Positions 1-5,304 of a stretch of 5,457 bases of DNA are shown here, in pieces. Made by a program: the position numbers and the translations under genes. The notes under the pieces are model-generated. The model searched no databases, had not been told where the DNA came from, and saw only the letters and a list, made by a program, of their open reading frames with translations. The stretch is from Candidatus Dormiibacterota bacterium (GTDB lineage: Bacteria > Chloroflexota > Dormibacteria > Aeolococcales > Aeolococcaceae): NCBI GenBank assembly GCA_003136295.1, contig PLDZ01000182.1, positions 16,730 through 22,186 of the forward strand, given 5' to 3'. The stretch's first letter is position 1, and each line of letters starts with the position of its first letter.

Positions 1-129
1 GAGGGACGCCTGAAGTCCGTCGAGCATGTGGTCAGCGGGATGGAGCGCTTCCCTGAGACGCTGCTCACGCTCTACCGCGGGGAGAATTTCGGCAAGCTGA
101 TCCTGAGCGTGGCCGGCGACGCGAGTTAG
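1..129 (+). CDS. NADP-dependent medium-chain oxidoreductase (CurA/YncB-like), C-terminal fragment
   Basis: The 5' part of this gene lies outside the window; 42 codons and a TAG stop at 127-129 are visible. The fragment reads through a helix and a final beta strand with 'VSGMERFPETLL' followed by 'GENFGKLILSV'. This closely matches the conserved end of zinc-independent medium-chain dehydrogenase/reductases of the CurA/YncB and prostaglandin-reductase type, where a 'GL...A...L..G.NFGKLV..V' ending is typical. Such enzymes are soluble and use NADPH to reduce the C=C bond of enones or quinone-like substrates. The substrate cannot be inferred from this piece. The gene converges on the protease gene to its right, and the two coding regions share the four bases 126-129. 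A distant family of the same superfamily, such as plain quinone oxidoreductase, is possible. The reading frame itself is secure. Confidence 0.75.
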   Translation, partial: EGRLKSVEHVVSGMERFPETLLTLYRGENFGKLILSVAGDAS

Positions 130-1271
130 GCGGCGACCCTCGCCGACACCCTGCCCGGGCCACTCTGGAACAGGCGGGCGATGTCACTCGGCGACACGAT
201 CCCGACGAGTGTCCCGCCGTCGTAGACCATCGCCCGGCCGTCGGACGCCGTCCCGATCCGCTTGAGCAGGTCGGTGACCGGCTCGTCCTGACGGGCTATA
301 GGCACGTGGTCGGCGGGGATGGCGATATCGATGGCCCGACGGTTGCCGCGCTGCTGGAGCGGCACCTGCTTGATACCACGCATCGTCACCAGGCCGTCGA
401 TGCGCCCGTCGATGCTGTGGGTGGGGAACGACGTGAAGTCGTGTCCCATGACGTACTGCTCGACGAGCAACTCGACCGTGATCCATGACGGGACGATCAC
501 CGGGTTCTTCGACATGACATCGCCGACAAGCACGCCCTCGAGCGCGTGACGCGCCTGCTCGCCGGTCGCCTCGCCCCGCGCGGCGCTGGCCAGGAACCAT
601 CCGATGAGCACCAGCCAGAGCCCGCCGACGGGACTGAGGAAGAAGAGGTCGAGGACGCCGAGCCCGATGACGATCATCGCGAAGAAGCGTCCGGCGCGGG
701 CCGCCGCAACGGTCGCGGCCATTCGGTTCTTCGTCCGGGTCCAGAGGAATCCGCGCAGGATCCGTCCACCGTCGAGCGGGAACGCCGGAATGAGGTTGAA
801 GAGGAGCAGGGCCAGGTTCACTGCCGCAAGCCACTCGGCGACCACGATCACCAACGGGGGCGCGCCGATCTGCACCAGCAGCCACGAGGATCCGAAGAAG
901 GCCCCCGCCAGGACGAAGGTGATCGCCGGCCCAATCGCGGCGACGAGCATCTCGGTTCTGCCGGTCATCAGGTCCCCGCTCATCTGGGCGACACCGCCGA
1001 AGAGCCAGAGCTTGATCCCCTCGACGGCGATGCCGCGCCGGCGCGCGAGCAACGCATGTCCCAGCTCGTGAGCTACCAGCGACACGATCAGCAGCGCGGC
1101 GGCGATGACGCCGACGATCCAGGCGAGCCAGAGCGGGGTCCCCGGAACCTCGAGCGGCACGGCGCCGCCGGCGACGCCCCAGGCAAGGAGTGCGCCGATC
1201 AGCAGGACGCTCCAGTCCGCCGAGATCCTGATCCCGGCAACACGGGCGATAGGGACGCCGTCTCTGTTCAT
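126..1271 (-). CDS. Site-2 protease family (M50) intramembrane metalloprotease with tandem CBS domains, Rip3-like
   Basis: This 381-residue membrane protein should cleave substrates within the bilayer using a zinc centre. The zinc-binding HELGH motif is at residues 68-72 in a hydrophobic helix. The second metal-ligand motif, NLIPAFPLDGGR, is at 159-170 and provides Asp167. Both are hallmarks of M50 proteases. An 'LWLFGG' element at 88-93 matches the conserved strand after the first catalytic helix. Further hydrophobic stretches lie near 20-38, 48-66, 108-130, 138-160 and 196-228. From about 250 to the end are two CBS-type units (about 251-305 and 315-370), containing 'DVMSKNP' and 'GIVSPSDIA'. 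In this family they are cytosolic and may sense adenine nucleotides. Layout and N-terminus ('IPLGRIAG'-like) resemble mycobacterial Rip3. The ATG at 1269-1271 is the first in-frame start within the preceding gap. The closest purine-rich match, GGGAG at 1290-1294, is 18 bases away, too far for a normal ribosome site. The gene may be transcribed separately from the upstream cluster. The natural substrate is unknown. Confidence 0.92.
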   Translation of the reverse strand: MNRDGVPIARVAGIRISADWSVLLIGALLAWGVAGGAVPLEVPGTPLWLAWIVGVIAAALLIVSLVAHELGHALLARRRGIAVEGIKLWLFGGVAQMSGDLMTGRTEMLVAAIGPAITFVLAGAFFGSSWLLVQIGAPPLVIVVAEWLAAVNLALLLFNLIPAFPLDGGRILRGFLWTRTKNRMAATVAAARAGRFFAMIVIGLGVLDLFFLSPVGGLWLVLIGWFLASAARGEATGEQARHALEGVLVGDVMSKNPVIVPSWITVELLVEQYVMGHDFTSFPTHSIDGRIDGLVTMRGIKQVPLQQRGNRRAIDIAIPADHVPIARQDEPVTDLLKRIGTASDGRAMVYDGGTLVGIVSPSDIARLFQSGPGRVSARVAA

Positions 1272-1301
1272 GGTGCCGTTCTTATGGTGCTCCCGAGGCC
1301 T

Positions 1302-1315
1302 TTCATCTGTATGAA
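1302..1315. repeat. Short perfect inverted repeat in the gap upstream of the protease gene
   Basis: The 77-base gap between the GT87 gene and the protease gene contains two 5-base arms, TTCAT and ATGAA, separated by CTGT. It sits 31-44 bases upstream of the protease start. It could be a small operator or mean nothing. It has no trailing T-tract on either strand, so it is not an intrinsic terminator. A weak -35-like TTGATC (minus strand, 1334-1339) lies further upstream, but I find no convincing -10 partner. Confidence 0.25.
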
Positions 1316-1348
1316 CGTACCCATGACAGCCTGGATCAACTCCGGTCC

Positions 1349-2614
1349 CTACGCAACGGCCGAGCGCGGTAAGCGTCGACGGCCGGCGAGTTCAGGGCGA
1401 GCGGCACCGGCGACCAGTGCGCTCCAGACGACGGCTGTCAGCAGCAGCACCCATGGCGTCGCTCTCCCCGGGACGCCGACGTTATTCTGGGAAAGGTCGC
1501 CGAGGCTCGCGAAGGACAGCAGCACCCAGGCCGCGAGCACACCGAGCGTGGCCAGGCCAGGCCAGCGACGCTCGCTTGGTCGGCCGGCCAGCCAGGCCAA
1601 GCCGGCGACGAAGACTGGCGCCAGCAGCGTCAGATCATGTCCGAGCAGATGGGGCGACGCGAACAGTGACAGCGCTACGGCAGCGCAGAGCGACGGCTCG
1701 AAGAGATCGGGACGGCGATGGGCGACGGTGCCCAGCCAGCCCGCGACCGCCGCCGCGGCGATGCCGGCGCCGGCGGCCAGAAGGAACACCCCTGGGGCGT
1801 GACCGAGCAGCGAGCCGAACAGCCCGCTGGCCCCCTGCATCTGCGCCGTCGGCGAGTTGCTCGGCGTGGCGATCGCGGTAACGAAGGAGCCAAACGCGCG
1901 GGGCCCAGCGCCGACGAGCCCGACGATAACCGTCACCGCTGCGCCGGCAAGGGCTCCGCCGACGGCGCGCCAGTCGCGCCGGCCGATCATGTAGGCCGCG
2001 ATACCGATCACCAGTTGGGGCTTGGCGATGGCCGCCGTGAACCCGAGCGCGAAGCCGGCTGCGCCTGGCCGATCTCGCCGCCAGAGCGCGTATGCCGACG
2101 CGAGGCCGAGGACCGAAACACCATCCCACTGGCCCTCCACGAAGAGCAGGCCGGTCCCGAAACCGGCGAGAGCGACCAGCACGATCGCCACACGGGGCAA
2201 CCTCGGCAACCCGGCCGGCCACGGTGCCGCGCGCGTGACCAGGAGGAGCGAGAGCCCCATGAGCGCCAGTTGGAGCAGCGACCAGGCGCGCCAGGCCGCC
2301 CCGGCTCCGAGCAGCGTGAACGGGAGGGCGACCACGGCGGCCGCCGGCGGGTTCTCGAAGGGGATGTTGTCGTGGGTGGCCGGAGCGCCGCTGCTGACCA
2401 GCGTCTGGCGCTCCGACGCGGGGTCGTAGATCTGCTGGGCATGACCCGAGCCGATCAGCGTCGACGCGACATATGTCCCGGCGAAGTCGCTCGTGGGCGC
2501 CAGCGATGCGGGCACCACGGTCCAGACCTGTGCGTAGTGGGCAAGGACGATCGAGGCGACGGCGATAAGAGCGGCAGCGAACCACCGCGGACGTTCGGAC
2601 AAGGCGTTGCCCAC
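1349..2614 (-). CDS. GT87/DUF2029-type polytopic membrane glycosyltransferase (GT-C fold candidate)
   Basis: This 421-residue, very hydrophobic protein has about ten or more membrane segments. An N-terminal one (about 12-33) is followed by a loop with 'SDF' at 42-44, then 'IYDP' at 62-65 and 'FENPP' at 86-90. This order (acidic DF after the first helix, a YDP element, then a [YF]xxPP element before the second helix) is the pattern of the DUF2029/GT87 family. That family includes mycobacterial polyprenol-phosphomannose-dependent mannosyltransferases such as PimE. Asp43 is the likely counterpart of the GT-C catalytic acid. Later family-like elements are 'EGQWDG' at 160-165, 'AKPQ' at 197-200 and 'SPHLLGHDLTLL' at 320-331. 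The start is the GTG at 2612-2614, the first start codon after an in-frame stop at 2642-2644. A G-run at 2627-2632 about 12 bases upstream could help ribosome binding. It lies 38 bases after the macro gene, so co-transcription is likely. The acceptor, whether a lipid-linked glycan or a protein, cannot be told. Confidence 0.75.
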   Translation of the reverse strand: MGNALSERPRWFAAALIAVASIVLAHYAQVWTVVPASLAPTSDFAGTYVASTLIGSGHAQQIYDPASERQTLVSSGAPATHDNIPFENPPAAAVVALPFTLLGAGAAWRAWSLLQLALMGLSLLLVTRAAPWPAGLPRLPRVAIVLVALAGFGTGLLFVEGQWDGVSVLGLASAYALWRRDRPGAAGFALGFTAAIAKPQLVIGIAAYMIGRRDWRAVGGALAGAAVTVIVGLVGAGPRAFGSFVTAIATPSNSPTAQMQGASGLFGSLLGHAPGVFLLAAGAGIAAAAVAGWLGTVAHRRPDLFEPSLCAAVALSLFASPHLLGHDLTLLAPVFVAGLAWLAGRPSERRWPGLATLGVLAAWVLLSFASLGDLSQNNVGVPGRATPWVLLLTAVVWSALVAGAARPELAGRRRLPRSAVA

Positions 2615-2652
2615 TCTATGGCCACGCCCCCCACGCCACCGTCAAGCGGGCG

Positions 2653-3192
2653 TCACAGGGCCCTCGCAAAGACCTCGAGATCGGCATCGGAGAAAAGGGC
2701 GAAGGTGATCTCGCACAGCGTGGTGCCAGGGTGCGCGAGCGCCTCGTCAGCCGCGCCGATAGCGATCGGTGCAGCGAGCTCGATCGGGAAACCATAGATC
2801 CCGGTGCTGATCGACGGTGCCGCCACCGTGGCACAGGAATGCTCCGACGCGAGCGCGAACGCACTCCGGTAGGCGGATGCGAGCAGCGCGGGTTCGCCGT
2901 GATCCCCATCGCGCCATCGCGGACCGACCGCGTGGACGACGTGGCGCGCCGGCAGGCGGCCCGCGCTCGTGATCACCGCTGATCCGGTTGGGCATCCCCG
3001 GTAACGCTCGCGCAATTCGCGCATGAGGTCCGGTCCGGCTGCGCGATGCATCGCCCCGTCCACACCGCCCCCGCCGGCCAGGGATGCGTTCGCCGCGTTG
3101 ACGACCGCATCGACCGCCATGGTCGTGATGTCAGCGCGGCGGAGCGTGATCCGGCCGTCGCCGGCCCTGCGGGTAAGCCGCTCAGGCTCCAT
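2653..3192 (-). CDS. Macro-domain protein, MacroD/YmdB-type O-acetyl-ADP-ribose deacetylase or mono-ADP-ribosyl hydrolase
   Basis: This 179-residue cytosolic protein is a single macro domain, the usual length for stand-alone bacterial members. After 'ADIT' at 20-23, 'VVNAAN' at 30-35 and the glycine-rich 'GGGGVDGAMHRAAG' at 40-53 form the ADP-ribose pocket. Asn35 and Asp45 have the same ten-residue spacing as the catalytic Asn and Asp of E. coli YmdB and human MacroD1. 'CPTGSAVIT' (67-75), 'VVHAVGP' (85-91) and the phosphate-binding loop 'ISTGIYGFP' (128-136) complete the signature. Family members hydrolyse O-acetyl-ADP-ribose or remove ADP-ribose from acidic side chains or nucleic acid ends; which applies here is not visible. 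The frame stays open upstream to an ATG at 3354, but that extension lies inside fabF in another frame and has no domain character. I therefore take the ATG at 3190-3192, where homology begins. This start lies within the last codons of fabF (11-base overlap) and lacks a strong Shine-Dalgarno, suggesting translational coupling. Confidence 0.92.
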   Translation of the reverse strand: MEPERLTRRAGDGRITLRRADITTMAVDAVVNAANASLAGGGGVDGAMHRAAGPDLMRELRERYRGCPTGSAVITSAGRLPARHVVHAVGPRWRDGDHGEPALLASAYRSAFALASEHSCATVAAPSISTGIYGFPIELAAPIAIGAADEALAHPGTTLCEITFALFSDADLEVFARAL

Positions 3193-4438
3193 CCGCACGC
3201 GCCAGCGCGAGGCACACGTTGTGACCACCGAACCCGTACGACGTGCTGAGCGCGAAGTCGATGCGAGCTTCACGACCCTGGTTGGGGACGTAGTCGAGGT
3301 CGCACTCCGGGTCGGGCTCGTCCAGGTTGATCGTCGGCGGTACGAATTGGTCACGAATGGCCAGAATCGTGATCACCGCCTCGACGGCTCCGGCGGCGCC
3401 GAGCAGGTGCCCGTGCATCGATTTGGTCGACGACATCGGGATCGTGCCTGCCTGGGGCCCGAAAGCGGCTTTCACCGCTCGGGTTTCGGCGGCGTCGTTC
3501 ATCTGCGTCGAGGTCCCGTGGGCGTTGATGTAGTCGACCTCGTCGGGCTCGCGCCCCGCGCGCTTCAGCGAGCGCAGGATGCAGCGGCGCGCGCCGTCAC
3601 CCTGCTCGTCCGGCTGCGTGATGTGGTACGCGTCGGCTGTCGCGCCGTAGCCCGCGACCTCGCCGTAGATGTGGGCGCCGCGGGCGACCGCGTGCCCCCA
3701 CTCCTCGATCACGAACATCCCGGCGCCCTCACCCATCACAAAACCGTCGCGATCCTTGTCGAACGGCCGCGAGGCACGGTCGGGTTCGTCGTTGCGCGTC
3801 GAGAGTGCCTGCATGGCGTCGAACGCGGCGACGCTGATGTTGGTGATCGACGCTTCGGTGCCGCCGGTGATGATCGCCGTCGCCTCACCGCGCCGGATCC
3901 ATTCCGCGGCCTCACCGATCGCATGACCGGACGACGAGCAGGCGCTGACGATCGCGTAGTTCACGCCTTTCGCGCCGCAGTCGATTGCGATGGCGCCTGC
4001 CGGCATGTCGATGATCATCGACGGCACCGTGAACGGAGACACGCGCCGCGGGCCCTGGTTGTACAGGGCAAGGACGTTGCGCTCGATGACCTCGATGCCG
4101 CCGACCCCGGAGGCGACGAGCACACCGACCTCCTCGGCGATCGGCCGGATGTCCAGACCGGAGTCCTCGATGGCCTGACGCGCGGCGAAGAGCGCGAGCT
4201 GCGTGCACCGGCTGGTCCGTCGCGCCTCCTTCTTCCCGAGCACCGCCTCGGGATCGAACCCCTTCACCTCCCCGGCGATGTGGGTGGTGAGGTGGGAGGC
4301 GTCGAAGGCCGTGATCGGCCCGATACCTCCCCGGCCGCCCCGGCATGATTGCCAGGTTGACTCGGCGTCCAGCCCCAGGGGGGTCACGGCGCCGATGCCG
4401 GTGATCGCCACGCGCGCGCTGCCGTTGCTGCCGCTCAT
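3182..4438 (-). CDS. fabF: Beta-ketoacyl-[acyl-carrier-protein] synthase II
   Basis: This 418-residue cytosolic thiolase-fold enzyme condenses malonyl-ACP with acyl-ACP in type II fatty acid elongation. The N-terminus has the typical 'VAITGIGAVTPLG' (residues 10-22). The nucleophile is Cys167 in 'VSACSSSGHAIG'. His307 lies in 'NAHGTST', and Lys339 and His344 in 'STKSMHGHLLGAAGA'. All four are shifted by exactly four residues from E. coli FabF Cys163, His303, Lys335 and His340, so the active site is complete. Length is close to the usual 410-415. The C-terminal 'YGFGGHN' (401-407) has Tyr and His where E. coli-type enzymes have 'FGFGGTN'; the His recalls mycobacterial KasA. The frame remains open upstream to 4612, but I choose the ATG at 4436-4438 because homology begins there. 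It forms an ATGA overlap with the fabI stop, and a GGAG at 4447-4450 lies eight bases upstream. It is therefore coupled to fabI. A polyketide ketosynthase is unlikely given the single-domain length and fabI neighbour. Confidence 0.96.
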   Translation of the reverse strand: MSGSNGSARVAITGIGAVTPLGLDAESTWQSCRGGRGGIGPITAFDASHLTTHIAGEVKGFDPEAVLGKKEARRTSRCTQLALFAARQAIEDSGLDIRPIAEEVGVLVASGVGGIEVIERNVLALYNQGPRRVSPFTVPSMIIDMPAGAIAIDCGAKGVNYAIVSACSSSGHAIGEAAEWIRRGEATAIITGGTEASITNISVAAFDAMQALSTRNDEPDRASRPFDKDRDGFVMGEGAGMFVIEEWGHAVARGAHIYGEVAGYGATADAYHITQPDEQGDGARRCILRSLKRAGREPDEVDYINAHGTSTQMNDAAETRAVKAAFGPQAGTIPMSSTKSMHGHLLGAAGAVEAVITILAIRDQFVPPTINLDEPDPECDLDYVPNQGREARIDFALSTSYGFGGHNVCLALARADGA

Positions 4439-5265
4439 GTCTTCGTCTCCGCGGTCTCGATGGCCGGTGCGCCCTGTGAGTGGTAGCCACCGTCGACGTG
4501 AATCATCTCGCCGGTGATGGCGCGGGAAAGGTCGCTGAGCAGAAACGCCGCCGTGTCGGCGACCGGTCCGCTGTCCGAACTGTCCCACCCGAGCGGCGAA
4601 TGCAGGCCCCACGACGCTTTCAAGCTCTCAAAGCCGGGGATCGAGCGCGCCGCGATGGTCTCGAGTGGACCTGCCGAGATGGTGTTCACCCGGATCCCGC
4701 GGGGCCCCAGCTCGCGGGCGAGGTACCGGACGATGGCCTCGAGCGCGGCCTTTGCCGGGCCCATCCAGTCATACACCGGCCAGGCGACCCGCGCGTCGAA
4801 CGTGAGCGTCACGATCGATCCACCGCTCTTCGGCATCAACGGCGCGAATGCCGCCGCCAGCGTCTGCAGCGAGTAGCTGCTCACCTGGAATGCTGTGCTC
4901 ACCGAGCTCCAGGGTGCTTCGAGGAAGCCGCCCCCGAGGCAGTCGGCGGGAGCGAACCCGATCGCGTGGACCACGCCGTCGACGCCGCCCCAGGTTCCGC
5001 GCACGTGCTCGGCGACCGCCTGGACCTGGGCGACGTCGGTCACATCCATCTCGAGCACCTCGGGCACGGGGCTCAGGCGCTGCGCGCTCTTCCGGGTCAG
5101 GCTCATCGCCCTCCCGAACGACGTCAGCAGCACCTCGGCGCCCGCCGCCTGGGCCGCAGCGGCGATGGCGAAGGCGATGCTCCTCGGGGTCAGGACGCCG
5201 GTGACGATGATTCGCCTGCCGCGCAGCAGGCCTGGTGCCGGGGTCGATGGATTCTGGGTGCTCAC
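4435..5265 (-). CDS. fabI: Enoyl-[acyl-carrier-protein] reductase, NADH-dependent, FabI/InhA type
   Basis: This 276-residue cytosolic short-chain dehydrogenase catalyses the last reduction of each fatty acid elongation cycle, from trans-2-enoyl-ACP to acyl-ACP. The FabI-type nucleotide loop G-x5-SIA is at 23-31 and the adenine-contacting 'DV' at 74-75. 'VHAIGFAP' at 99-106 is the family's version of the SDR NAG motif. Catalytic Tyr165 and Lys172 sit in 'YDWMGPAK' with the FabI-specific seven-residue spacing. Phe156 lies nine residues before the Tyr, as InhA Phe149 does before Tyr158. 'SAGP' at 197-200 and 'HVDGG' at 256-260 close the fold. The sequence resembles streptomycete and mycobacterial FabI/InhA more than E. 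coli FabI. It carries an N-terminal extension of about 11 residues and a C-terminal tail of about 14 ('GAPAIETAETKT') that look family-external. The start is a GTG at 5263-5265; AAGG at 5276-5279 lies ten bases upstream. It begins 39 bases after the phosphatase stop and overlaps fabF by four bases. Confidence 0.95.
   Translation of the reverse strand: MSTQNPSTPAPGLLRGRRIIVTGVLTPRSIAFAIAAAAQAAGAEVLLTSFGRAMSLTRKSAQRLSPVPEVLEMDVTDVAQVQAVAEHVRGTWGGVDGVVHAIGFAPADCLGGGFLEAPWSSVSTAFQVSSYSLQTLAAAFAPLMPKSGGSIVTLTFDARVAWPVYDWMGPAKAALEAIVRYLARELGPRGIRVNTISAGPLETIAARSIPGFESLKASWGLHSPLGWDSSDSGPVADTAAFLLSDLSRAITGEMIHVDGGYHSQGAPAIETAETKT
4447..4450 (-). promoter_or_regulatory. Ribosome binding site for fabF
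   Basis: GGAG on the minus strand, eight bases before the fabF ATG and inside the last codons of fabI. With the ATGA stop/start overlap it supports the shorter fabF start over the open frame extending to 4612. Confidence 0.6.
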
Positions 5266-5275
5266 AGGCGACGTA

Positions 5276-5285
5276 CCTTATAAGG
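5276..5285 (-). promoter_or_regulatory. AT-containing 10-base palindrome upstream of fabI: possible -10 element, operator or ribosome site
   Basis: CCTTATAAGG is a perfect palindrome in the 39-base gap between the phosphatase stop and the fabI GTG, in a GC-rich setting. On the minus strand it contains TATAAG (5277-5282), which resembles a -10 hexamer. A transcript starting about seven bases later would begin about five bases before the GTG, giving an almost leaderless fabI message. The same bases hold AAGG, a plausible Shine-Dalgarno ten bases from the GTG. No good -35 hexamer stands at 16-18 bases. The three readings compete and the sequence does not decide between them. Confidence 0.3.
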
Positions 5286-5304
5286 CTCGGACGGGCATGC
5301 GCAG

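Noticed and set aside
546..1802. Long plus-strand open frame of 418 codons spanning the protease gene, the gap and part of the GT87 gene
   Set aside because: It lies antisense to two well-supported genes and the intervening gap. Its product is rich in Arg, Gly, Asp and Glu with no recognisable domain, as expected of antisense frames in GC-rich DNA.
2615..2652. G-rich spacer between the macro and GT87 genes as a possible quadruplex or terminator
   Set aside because: It has one run of six G and several GG pairs, but not four clean G-tracts, and no hairpin followed by T residues. I treat it as an ordinary short spacer.
1718..2797. Plus-strand open frame of 359 codons opposite the GT87 and macro genes
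   Set aside because: Charged, low-complexity translation with no family motif; it crosses the boundary of two minus-strand genes whose translations carry clear conserved motifs.
3193..3354. N-terminal extension of 54 residues on the macro protein, using an ATG at 3354
   Set aside because: The extra residues are Ser/Thr/Arg-rich, lie entirely inside fabF in another frame, and have no macro-family counterpart. Homology starts just after the ATG at 3192.
3023..4348. Plus-strand open frame of 441 codons opposite fabF and the start of the macro gene
   Set aside because: Antisense shadow of fabF; Arg/Asp/Val-rich product without domains. The opposite frame holds a complete FabF active site.
4439..4612. 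N-terminal extension of 58 residues on FabF, using an earlier start at 4612
   Set aside because: The extension overlaps fabI, is Arg-rich and absent from the family. The ATG at 4438 has a good GGAG ribosome site and the standard FabF N-terminus.
4480..5283. Plus-strand open frame of 267 codons opposite fabI
   Set aside because: Antisense to a gene with all FabI catalytic residues; no recognisable motif in the plus-strand translation.
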